Positions 1-5,563 of a stretch of 8,278 nucleotides of DNA are shown here, in pieces. The translations under genes and the position numbers were made by a program. The stretch is from Microcaldota archaeon (lineage in GTDB: Archaea; Micrarchaeota; Micrarchaeia; Micrarchaeales; Micrarchaeaceae), in the NCBI GenBank assembly GCA_021792115.1, contig JAJYVI010000041.1, forward strand, positions 1 through 8,278. The letters are read 5' to 3'. Each line of letters starts with the position of its first letter. The first letter of the stretch is position 1. A model generated the notes under the pieces. That model was not told the origin of the DNA and searched no databases. It worked only from the letters and a program-made list of their open reading frames with translations.

Positions 1-628
1 TCTCTATTTCAGCAATTCTTTTTTTGTTTTCTATCATCTGATAAAGGACAATAAGCCCATCAAATATAAAGAATTCTGATTTGAATTTCAAAGCAGAAAC
101 ATTTCTCTCAGTCAACTCTATTGTCAGCAATGAGGTTACATTCAATTTCTGTAATGTTTCAGTTAGCAGATACATGGATCTTTTATAAACAGACGATTCA
201 TCAGTTAATAAAGAAAATACAGATAATGAATCTATGACAACTAACTCTACGCCTTCATTTCTTATTGTTTCTGAAAGTTGCGCGATTAAATTGTCTATTT
301 CATATGGATTGTCTCCTTTGCCTCCTCTTACTCTCAGGGCAGTTTCACGTCCAGACAGAATAAGAGTTCCTTTTTTAATTACCTTATCAAAATCCTCTTT
401 TAAGTTTGGCATTGCTGATAAAAACTCCTCTTTAAGTTTGTCTCCTGTTTCCTCTAGATTGAAAAATATTCCTTTCCTGCCAGTGATTGCGTTTCTAACT
501 AAAAATTCTAACGAGAGCATTGTTTTTCCTGTTCCGGGTCCTCCTGAAATCAACACTTGATTTCCGCGCGGTATTCCGCCATTCAGAAGGTCGTCCAAGC
601 CAGCAATGCCTGTTTTTATCAGCTCCAT
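1..628 (-). CDS. KaiC-like RecA-superfamily ATPase, C-terminus beyond the window
   Basis: The first 209 residues are visible; the frame is open to the left edge, so the C-terminus is missing. The start (MELIKTGIAGLDDLLNGG) is typical of archaeal KaiC-domain proteins. The Walker A motif GGPGTGKT is at residues 29-36, the KaiC-type Glu pair (NLEE) at 59-60, and Walker B (VVIDS) ends near 134. The segment FIFDGLIVLYQ near 187-197 matches the late KaiC core that precedes a KMRGT-like motif, which would lie outside the window. The ATG at 628 is chosen because the KaiC domain begins immediately after it and a GAT-N3-ATG context precedes it; the frame stays open upstream (SVFAKNQEDF) without a better start. 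Such single-domain archaeal proteins are ATP-dependent oligomers with mostly unknown, possibly signalling or DNA-related, roles. It is divergent from the membrane protein gene. RadA/RadB is less likely given the LEE and FDG motifs. Confidence 0.92.
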   Translation of the reverse strand, partial: MELIKTGIAGLDDLLNGGIPRGNQVLISGGPGTGKTMLSLEFLVRNAITGRKGIFFNLEETGDKLKEEFLSAMPNLKEDFDKVIKKGTLILSGRETALRVRGGKGDNPYEIDNLIAQLSETIRNEGVELVVIDSLSVFSLLTDESSVYKRSMYLLTETLQKLNVTSLLTIELTERNVSALKFKSEFFIFDGLIVLYQMIENKKRIAEIE

Positions 629-798
629 AAAATCTTCTTGATTTTTAGCAAAAACACTTTGGTAAAAATTATTAAAATATATTAATATTAATATGTTTAT
701 AATAAATATCTGCAAAATATATTAAAGTATATCTTATTAAATAATTAACAATAAAAATAAAATAAAAAATAAGGTATAAAAACCAATTATATGATTTT
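629..798. promoter_or_regulatory. AT-rich divergent promoter region
   Basis: These 170 bp separate the divergent KaiC-like and membrane-protein genes and hold no plausible gene. They are almost entirely A/T. The 12-mer AAAATATATTAA occurs at 674-685 and again at 714-725; its reverse complement is a plausible TATA box for the minus-strand gene. GTATAAAAA at 774-782 is a TATA-like element facing the membrane protein, although it lies rather close to the ATG at 799. Promoter function is inferred from position and composition; such motifs arise easily by chance in DNA this AT-rich. Confidence 0.5.
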
Positions 799-1263
799 AT
801 GGCTGAAAAAGATATAAGCCTGATTGCCAGGGTGCAACAGCAGTATGCTTCTCCTAATATGAAATGGCTTAGGCTTTCACTGTCTATTGCAGCAATTATA
901 ATTTCTGCAGCTAATATTTTTGGAAGTTTTACTGCAGAGAGCCCCCCAATTATGTTCTGGCTTTTATTTGAAACATCAGCATATATTACAATTGCAATAG
1001 TTTACTTGCTTGGACTAAAAAGTTGGTACTTGCCTGCAACTTTGTTTTCAATACTCAATATATGCATATTTTTTATTTCATCAATTGTAGTAATACCTAT
1101 AATTGCTAATGAGTTAACAGGAAACACTTCCTTTTTATCATATACTTATGGTCAAGCCTTTGTCCTATTCGGCTGGATTTATATAATTTCTGTAGGGTTG
1201 CTTGCATATAAAATAGACAAAGGGAGCAAATTGGACAAAATCTTAAATGAGAATATAGTGTAA
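799..1263 (+). CDS. Predicted four-helix integral membrane protein, unknown function
   Basis: I do not recognise this 154-residue protein. It shows a polar N-terminus (MAEKDISLIARVQQQ), then four hydrophobic segments at roughly 23-44, 50-73, 77-104 and 116-138, and a short charged tail (KIDKGSKLDKIL). The even number of helices and the lysine-rich tail suggest both ends face the cytoplasm. There is no signal peptide, cysteine pair, haem-type histidine pattern or catalytic motif. The hydrophobic pattern and clear flanking non-coding DNA support it as real. The ATG at 799 is preceded by TGAT three bases upstream; the ATG at 791 is in another frame. It lies 76 bp upstream of peroxiredoxin A on the same strand, but that gap carries its own TATA-like box, so co-transcription is uncertain. 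The 66-codon antisense frame over its 3' half is a shadow. Confidence 0.8.
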   Translation: MAEKDISLIARVQQQYASPNMKWLRLSLSIAAIIISAANIFGSFTAESPPIMFWLLFETSAYITIAIVYLLGLKSWYLPATLFSILNICIFFISSIVVIPIIANELTGNTSFLSYTYGQAFVLFGWIYIISVGLLAYKIDKGSKLDKILNENIV

Positions 1264-1339
1264 CTGAAATATATTTAAAATAAAATAAATAAAATAATTT
1301 CAACAAAATATATTTGCAATCAAATAATAAAATGATAAG
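1264..1339 (+). promoter_or_regulatory. Probable promoter of peroxiredoxin A operon
   Basis: This 76-bp gap is nearly pure A/T. AAAATATATT at 1305-1314 lies about 30 bp upstream of the ATG at 1340, the spacing expected for an archaeal TATA box serving a leaderless or very short-leader transcript. The same 10-mer recurs in the KaiC upstream region. TGAT at 1333-1336, three bases before the ATG, may be a residual Shine-Dalgarno. No distinct BRE or operator palindrome was identified. Confidence 0.45.
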
Positions 1340-1936
1340 ATGTTAAAAATAGGAGAACCTGCACCAGATTTTTCAGCCATAGCATACTCCCCTGCTGATG
1401 AATCAATAGTAAAAGTAGAATTGAAAGACTATCGTGGCAAATGGGTTATATTGTCATTTCATCCTGGGGATTTTACATTTACGTGCGCGACAGACCTACA
1501 CGAATTTCAGAAAATCCTGCCTATTTTGAAAGAAAACAACTGTGAAATGCTTGGAGTTAGCATGGATTCAGTGTATGTACATAAGATGTGGGTAAAGGAG
1601 AGCCCTGGAATGAAAGATGTAAAATTTTTAATTATCGATGATTCAAACCAGACTATGCATAGAGATTATGGTGCTTTATCAGAATCAAGCATTGCAGAAT
1701 CAGAAAGAATAACAGTTATTATAAATCCTGACGGGGTTGTGGATTATGTTGAAAAGGCAAATCCAAGGATGGGCAAACGACCGACACATATTTTGTATGA
1801 ATTCATAGGGCTGAAGTTTTTATATTCTCATCCATCATCAGATAATAATTCTATTATTATATTGCCTGCGGAATGGAAATCTGCAGAGCAAGATGTATTG
1901 ACGATAAAAATACCACAAGATGTAGGGACAATTTGA
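1340..1936 (+). CDS. Peroxiredoxin A (AhpC/TSA family), without resolving cysteine
   Basis: This 198-residue thioredoxin-fold peroxidase should reduce H2O2 or organic hydroperoxides. The catalytic loop HPGDFTFTCATD carries Pro42, Thr46 and peroxidatic Cys49 (the P-x3-T-x2-C signature). A conserved Trp lies at 84 (HKMW), and Arg123 in SERITVIINPDG is the probable active-site Arg. At the C-terminus, where 2-Cys AhpC proteins have C-P-A-N-W, this one reads ILPAEWK, so the resolving Cys is replaced by a hydrophobic residue. The only other cysteine is Cys68. It therefore looks functionally 1-Cys, like Prx6-type enzymes, or it must use an external thiol; Cys68 acting as an atypical partner cannot be excluded. 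No dedicated reductase is encoded nearby. Nth starts 34 bp downstream on the same strand, so the two may form an operon with EndoQ. It is a diverged paralogue of the peroxiredoxin at 4048. Confidence 0.93.
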   Translation: MLKIGEPAPDFSAIAYSPADESIVKVELKDYRGKWVILSFHPGDFTFTCATDLHEFQKILPILKENNCEMLGVSMDSVYVHKMWVKESPGMKDVKFLIIDDSNQTMHRDYGALSESSIAESERITVIINPDGVVDYVEKANPRMGKRPTHILYEFIGLKFLYSHPSSDNNSIIILPAEWKSAEQDVLTIKIPQDVGTI

Positions 1937-1970
1937 TTTTTACAAAAATTAATAAATACAAAGACTTTTG

Positions 1971-2627
1971 ATGGCAGATTTCAGACTTTTAGATGTAAAA
2001 GATATAAATAAGGTAGTTGAAAAACTATACGCAGCATATCCAAAAGCAGGATATTACTTGAATTTTAAGACTGTTGACCAGCTTTTTGTACTTGTAATAT
2101 TATCAGCGCAGACACGAGATGAAACAGTAAATAAACTTGCACCACAGCTGTTTTCTAAATACAAGGGAATAAAGGATTTTGCATATGCTAATCCAGTAGA
2201 ATTATCAAGAGCAATAAAAAGCATAAACTTCGCAAATAGCAAAGCCAGCCGCATAATAGCAGCTAGCAAAGTTATAATGCAGGATTTCGGGGGGAAAGTG
2301 CCAAATACGATGGAGTCATTAACCAAGCTTCCTGGAGTAGGCAGAAAGAGTGCAAATGTAATATTAACCAATGGGTTTGGCATTGTAGAAGGGATTCCTG
2401 TTGACACTTGGGTAATTAAAATATCCCGCAGACTAGGTTTAACACGAAATAAGGATCCAGACAAGATAGAGCAGGATCTTATATCTGAATTGCCTAAATC
2501 TCGCTGGTCTAGGCTCCAGTATATATTCAAGGAGCATGGAAAGAATACCTACAAGGCAGTGCCAATATGCAGCAAGTGTGTTGTCAGCAAACTTTGCAAA
2601 AGAAACGAAGTGGTGAAATCAATATGA
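1971..2627 (+). CDS. nth: Endonuclease III-like DNA glycosylase/AP lyase with altered cluster loop
   Basis: This 218-residue HhH-GPD glycosylase should remove oxidised pyrimidines and nick abasic sites in base excision repair. ILSAQTRDETVNK at 43-55 matches the N-terminal signature. The helix-hairpin-helix LPGVGRKSANVIL spans 120-132, with Lys126 as the catalytic nucleophile, and Asp145 in PVDTW is the catalytic Asp. Two features are odd. The residue two after Asp145, usually His (VDTH), is Trp147. The C-terminal [4Fe-4S] loop has only Cys200, Cys203 and Cys209 (C-x2-C-x5-C); the first ligand, expected just after HG-x-x-T, is Tyr194, and the spacer is one residue short. The protein contains no other cysteine. 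ATG 1971 is preferred over TTG 1968. The stop overlaps the EndoQ start, indicating translational coupling. MutY is excluded by the K/D pair. Confidence 0.93.
   Translation: MADFRLLDVKDINKVVEKLYAAYPKAGYYLNFKTVDQLFVLVILSAQTRDETVNKLAPQLFSKYKGIKDFAYANPVELSRAIKSINFANSKASRIIAASKVIMQDFGGKVPNTMESLTKLPGVGRKSANVILTNGFGIVEGIPVDTWVIKISRRLGLTRNKDPDKIEQDLISELPKSRWSRLQYIFKEHGKNTYKAVPICSKCVVSKLCKRNEVVKSI
2612..2616 (+). promoter_or_regulatory. Shine-Dalgarno site for EndoQ inside nth
   Basis: GGTGA lies seven bases before the ATG at 2624. It is the best Shine-Dalgarno match near any start in the window, and it sits inside the last codons of nth. It supports the 2624 start over an upstream in-frame one at 2567, which would add residues unrelated to the PHP fold and overlap nth deeply. 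Confidence 0.65.
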
Positions 2628-3820
2628 AAGTAGTTGCAGATCTACATATACATTCTAGATTTTCAAGGGCGTGCAGTACAAGGATAACTCCTTCAGCGCT
2701 TGCAGCAAGCGCGCTAGAAAAAGGCATTAACTTGATATCTACAGGAGATTTTCTGCATAACCAGTGGCTCACTGAAATCAAGCAGAACCTTGAACCCGAT
2801 AAAGATACTGGACTTCTGAAAATAAAGAGATCTGATAATGGAGTAAGATTTATGCTCGGCACAGAAGTAGCGACCTTTTTTTGGGAGAAAGGAAAATCAA
2901 AGCGTGTGCATACTTGTATAATGATAAAAAATATGGAGAACATTAGCCAGCTAAGAGAAGTCCTTTCAAAGTCAGGCAGCCTGGATATAGACGGCAGGCC
3001 GATTCTCTCCATGAGCGCAGCAGAGTTGGTTGAAAAAGTCATTAGTGTGGAAAGGGATGCTTTTATATTCCCTGCGCACCTTTGGACTCCTTATTTTGGC
3101 GCTCTCGGCGAAACAACAGGATTTGATTCAATAAAAGAGGCATATGAGGATATGGAAAAATATATATACGCATATGAAAGCGGATTAAGCAGTGATCCCA
3201 AAATGAACTGGATGGTCTCGCAACTAGACAAATATGCACTAATATCAAACAGCGATGCACATTCTCTTGAAAAATTAGGGAGAGAGGCAAATGTATTCAA
3301 TGTCAGCAAAATAGAATATAATGAAATATTCAAAGCAATAAAGGATAAGGATAAAGCAAAATTTATTCGCACAATAGAATTTTATCCTGAAGAAGGAAAA
3401 TATCATTATGATGGCCATAGGCAATGCAACTTTTCACTGAAGCCTGGAAAGTCATCAGATAGAATATGCCCTGTATGCAAGAAGCCGCTTGTCATAGGTG
3501 TTATGCATAGAGTAATGGAACTTGCAGACAGGGAAGAGGGATATATACCTAGCGGTGCCATTCCTTATATTCATCAGATACCATTGAGGGAAATAATATC
3601 TTTCATGATTAATAAAGGGGTTGGAACGCAGGCAGTTGAGAATAAATATAAAGAATTAATAAATGCATTTGGAACTGAATTTAATGTACTCACTGCAGAT
3701 CCCAAAAGCATCAGCAAGATAGACCATGATATTGCAGGGGCTATAGAAAAGATGCAAAAGAATGAGGTAAAAATAGATCCTGGATATGATGGAGTATTCG
3801 GAAAATTTGAATTGCTGTGA
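2624..3820 (+). CDS. Endonuclease Q homologue (PHP-domain damage endonuclease)
   Basis: This 398-residue protein matches the EndoQ family, also annotated as a UvrD-associated PHP protein. The characterised Pyrococcus/Thermococcus enzyme nicks DNA 5' of uracil, hypoxanthine, xanthine and AP sites. The N-terminus MKVVADLHIHSRFSR gives the PHP metal motif Asp6-x-His8-x-His10. Further likely metal ligands are Asp42 (STGDF), Glu81 (LGTEV), His96, His152 (PAHLW), and Asp211/His213 (SNSDAH). A zinc-binding insert follows: HYDGHRQC at 261-268 with Cys268, then CPVC with Cys282 and Cys285. Next comes a signature VMHRVMELADR-like segment near 293-303 and a C-terminal GVGTQAVENKYKELI helical region. The length is slightly below the roughly 420 residues I recall for the Pyrococcus protein. 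The ATG overlaps the nth TGA (ATGA), and a GGTGA precedes it, so translation with nth is probably coupled. Both partners act in base-damage repair. The family assignment is strong; the activity is inferred. Confidence 0.92.
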   Translation: MKVVADLHIHSRFSRACSTRITPSALAASALEKGINLISTGDFLHNQWLTEIKQNLEPDKDTGLLKIKRSDNGVRFMLGTEVATFFWEKGKSKRVHTCIMIKNMENISQLREVLSKSGSLDIDGRPILSMSAAELVEKVISVERDAFIFPAHLWTPYFGALGETTGFDSIKEAYEDMEKYIYAYESGLSSDPKMNWMVSQLDKYALISNSDAHSLEKLGREANVFNVSKIEYNEIFKAIKDKDKAKFIRTIEFYPEEGKYHYDGHRQCNFSLKPGKSSDRICPVCKKPLVIGVMHRVMELADREEGYIPSGAIPYIHQIPLREIISFMINKGVGTQAVENKYKELINAFGTEFNVLTADPKSISKIDHDIAGAIEKMQKNEVKIDPGYDGVFGKFELL

Positions 3821-3885
3821 TGCACAACTCATCTTTAAACGACCAGCCAATTAATTTATGATTAGAATAGCAACGCTTTATGCGA

Positions 3886-3909
3886 CTACACTTTAAATTT
3901 ATTGTGTAG
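3886..3909 (+). terminator. Possible hairpin terminator after EndoQ
   Basis: CTACAC at 3886-3891 pairs perfectly with GTGTAG at 3904-3909 around a 12-nt A/T loop that itself contains the palindrome TAAATTTA. Thirteen bases later, AAATTTTT (3919-3926) and AAAAATTT (3931-3938) form a second, A/T-only 8-bp inverted repeat with a T5 tract. Placed 65 bp after the EndoQ stop, these could end the peroxiredoxin-nth-endoQ transcript. Archaeal termination depends mainly on T tracts, so the GC-containing hairpin could instead be an operator for the downstream gene. Confidence 0.35.
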
Positions 3910-3938
3910 CAAAAATGTAAATTTTTCTATAAAAATTT

Positions 3939-4047
3939 TAAATTATTGCAATTTAACAGAATCTTTATTAATTTTGTTTGATAAATAATATTGAAATAAT
4001 TTTATAATAATTTTATAATTTTATTTTAATTTTTATAAAGGGATAGA
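3939..4047 (+). promoter_or_regulatory. Very AT-rich promoter region of peroxiredoxin B with phased repeats
   Basis: This stretch contains almost no G or C. AATTTTAT recurs at 3998-4005, 4009-4016 and 4017-4024, with a variant AATTTTTAT at 4028-4036, giving spacings of 11, 8 and 11 bases. TTTTATAATTTTAT around 4011-4024 is a suitable TATA region about 30 bp before the ATG. GGGAT at 4040-4044 lies three bases before the start and may be a weak Shine-Dalgarno. The roughly helical phasing suggests bent DNA or a regulator site, but low-complexity sequence can give this by chance. Confidence 0.45.
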
Positions 4048-4638
4048 ATGCAATTGGAAATAAATGATAAGGTTCCTGAAATAAAGACAAAGGCATATTT
4101 TCCTGAGGAAAAAGAAATGAAAGACTTTTCCCTTGGAGATTACAAAGGTAAGTGGGTTATATTGACTTTTTACCCAGGGGACTTCACATTCGTCTGCGCA
4201 ACAGACGTAGAAGCACTAACAAAAAAATATGATGAATTTGTAAAAAACAATGCATACGTATTTGGCATAAGCACTGACAGTATATTTTCACATAAAGTAT
4301 GGAGTGAAACATCTCCAAGAGCGTCAAAAAGCAGAATTCCATTGATTGATGATTTCACAAAAAGAATAACAGAGGAATATGGATTCTTGAACAAAGAAAC
4401 TGGCGCAGCAAGAAGAGGTTTGGTAATAATAGATCCTGAGCAGAGGCTGCAGTATTTTGCAATCTACAATGACGGGCTAGGTAAGGATGTAGAGCATATA
4501 TTCTCATCATTTATGGGATTAAAATTCATGCAAGACAATCCTGCCTCTGCAGGGCATGCCTGTGCTATCCCAGCAAATTGGAAGCCTGGAGAGAAGACGC
4601 TTGATATAGACATAAATAAAGATGCAGGAAAGCTTTGA
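4048..4638 (+). CDS. Peroxiredoxin B (AhpC/TSA family) with displaced C-terminal cysteine
   Basis: This 196-residue peroxiredoxin is paralogous to the one at 1340; both share the segment GKWVIL-x-F-x-PGDFTF-x-CATD. The active-site loop YPGDFTFVCATD contains Pro43, Thr47 and peroxidatic Cys50. Trp85 (HKVW) is conserved, and the Arg pair 122-123 in AARRGLVIIDP supplies the catalytic Arg. The C-terminal PANWKPG motif is intact at 175-181, but the cysteine lies at 172 (HACAIPANW), two positions upstream of its usual place directly before PANW. Cys172 is the only other cysteine, so it is the obvious candidate resolver of a typical 2-Cys dimer. It has its own AT-rich promoter region and lies alone between two presumed terminators, so separate, possibly stress-responsive, transcription is likely. 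The electron donor is not encoded here. Confidence 0.94.
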   Translation: MQLEINDKVPEIKTKAYFPEEKEMKDFSLGDYKGKWVILTFYPGDFTFVCATDVEALTKKYDEFVKNNAYVFGISTDSIFSHKVWSETSPRASKSRIPLIDDFTKRITEEYGFLNKETGAARRGLVIIDPEQRLQYFAIYNDGLGKDVEHIFSSFMGLKFMQDNPASAGHACAIPANWKPGEKTLDIDINKDAGKL

Positions 4639-4675
4639 TTCACCAAGACTGCGTGTTTCATTGAAATATAAGACT

Positions 4676-4683
4676 TTTATAAA
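4676..4683 (+). promoter_or_regulatory. TATA-like box before the fold-back element
   Basis: TTTATAAA lies about 20 bp upstream of the fold-back element, close to the distance at which an archaeal promoter would start a transcript at its left edge. The adjacent A6 run (4681-4686) is, on the other strand, a T6 tract downstream of the phosphoesterase gene, so the same bases could instead help terminate minus-strand transcription. Confidence 0.3.
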
Positions 4684-4696
4684 AAAGTAAGATTGG

Positions 4697-4772
4697 TTAT
4701 GCGAGCGGGCAACCAAATCTTTATCAGGCTGCGCAAACAGCCTTGCTTTGAAGCTAGTGCATTTGCGCATAA
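4697..4772 (+). ncRNA. GC-richer fold-back element: small RNA or bidirectional terminator
   Basis: This 76-nt segment is about 47% G+C (36 of 76) between AT-rich flanks. Its ends, TTATGCG (4697-4703) and CGCATAA (4766-4772), pair perfectly over 7 bp. Inside, AGGCTG (4726-4731) and CAGCCT (4738-4743) form a 6-bp hairpin. An alternative 8-bp helix, TGCGCAAA (4730-4737) with TTTGCGCA (4762-4769), cannot coexist with either. A TATA-like box lies upstream and a T-rich run (4773-4780) follows, which is the layout of a small RNA gene on the plus strand. The simpler reading is a bidirectional terminator between convergent genes, since T tracts lie beyond both ends. The size resembles a tRNA, but no D arm, U33 anticodon loop or TTCRA loop is present on either strand. 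Confidence 0.35.
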
Positions 4773-4778
4773 TTCTTT

Positions 4779-5549
4779 TTATTGCCGCAGATCAGAAATT
4801 GTGCCAAAATCAAGTGTTTCATCATAGCCAACTACTATTGCATGGAATCTGTCTATGTCTGCCTTTTTCAGTATAGGCGAAAGCAGCCTCGACTTAGGCT
4901 CTAGATTTATATCAGTGCCAGGCATAAGGTAGTTTATTGCAGGCAGCACAAGCAGCTGTTTTCCTCTATATTCTCCGAACAAGAAGCATTTTAGTTTTTC
5001 TCTCCTTCTTATTTTGCTTATAAGGGATATTGCAGGATGCTCATGACCCATCACAAGCATGTCTACTGCCTTGATTTCATTATTTTTGCTTTTCCTAGCA
5101 TTCTTTAAAACGATCTTGGGCATTTCTTCGCCATGAAAAAAAAGATATTTATCTTCCTGCATTTCTTGCGCAAAAATCTCAATGTCAAACATGGTTTTGT
5201 ATCTGTCTACAAAGTTATCATGGTTGCCTTTTATTAAAATAAGCCGTGCGTTTTTGCGCTTTGCAAACCTTACAAATTCCAGCATTTCATTATATTCATC
5301 AATATCAACTGATGAAAATTCATTTTTTATGTCGCCGGTAACTATAATAGTGGTAGCCTCTGTTTTTTCCAAGGCTGTTCCAACTATTTCCTCTATTTTT
5401 TTCAGGTTTGATTTTGGTGCATATACGCCAGCCTTTGCAGCAATGCCTTCATAGCCAAGATGGAGATCAGAGATTGCAACTGCATTTATTGATTTTATAA
5501 ATGCAATTGGAAGCCCGTCTATAAGTTCTACGTCCTCTGTTAGCCTCAT
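4779..5549 (-). CDS. Calcineurin-like metallophosphoesterase, SbcD/Mre11-related archaeal type (Lhr partner)
   Basis: This 256-residue protein carries the full set of metallophosphoesterase motifs: SDLHLG with Asp28 and His30, TGD with Asp73, GNHD with Asn109/His110, FHG with His139, and GHEH with His169 and His171. These bind two metals, commonly Mn, for phosphodiester hydrolysis. Length and motif spacing fit the archaeal SbcD/Mre11-related single-domain group and its bacterial relative, the ligase-associated MPE/PdeM nuclease, rather than full-length Mre11, which is longer. It begins 14 nt after the Lhr helicase stop, so it is almost surely co-transcribed. The start is the ATG at 5549, with GAT three bases upstream; an ATG nine bases further up is out of frame. 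Established work on the bacterial homologue shows Mn-dependent DNA endonuclease activity; for this protein that is inference. Confidence 0.9.
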   Translation of the reverse strand: MRLTEDVELIDGLPIAFIKSINAVAISDLHLGYEGIAAKAGVYAPKSNLKKIEEIVGTALEKTEATTIIVTGDIKNEFSSVDIDEYNEMLEFVRFAKRKNARLILIKGNHDNFVDRYKTMFDIEIFAQEMQEDKYLFFHGEEMPKIVLKNARKSKNNEIKAVDMLVMGHEHPAISLISKIRRREKLKCFLFGEYRGKQLLVLPAINYLMPGTDINLEPKSRLLSPILKKADIDRFHAIVVGYDETLDFGTISDLRQ

Positions 5550-5563
5550 AAAATCATTATTGC

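Noticed and set aside
234..560. Plus-strand 108-codon open frame
   Set aside because: It is antisense to the KaiC-like gene, whose Walker motifs are unmistakable on the minus strand.
629..798. Replication origin, because of the high A/T content and short direct repeats
   Set aside because: No ORB-like element, Cdc6/Orc gene or GC-bearing origin repeat is visible; a divergent promoter explains the composition.
1968..1970. TTG start for nth
   Set aside because: It only adds one residue before an ATG and has no ribosome-binding advantage.
2567..2623. Upstream in-frame start for EndoQ adding 19 residues
   Set aside because: The added residues are just another frame of the nth cysteine loop; the ATG at 2624 has a Shine-Dalgarno and begins directly at the PHP strand.
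3858..3896. Twelve-residue leader-peptide frame (MIRIATLYATTL) upstream of peroxiredoxin B
   Set aside because: It has no Shine-Dalgarno or composition support, and such a short frame is expected by chance; it overlaps the possible terminator hairpin.
4519..4770. Minus-strand 83-codon frame across the end of peroxiredoxin B and the spacer
   Set aside because: It overlaps a conserved gene antisense, and its sequence has no domain-like pattern.
4697..4772. tRNA gene suggested by a 76-nt span closed by a 7-bp stem
   Set aside because: Neither strand offers a D stem, a 7-nt anticodon loop with U33, or a TTCRA-type T loop; the inner hairpin has a 6-nt loop.
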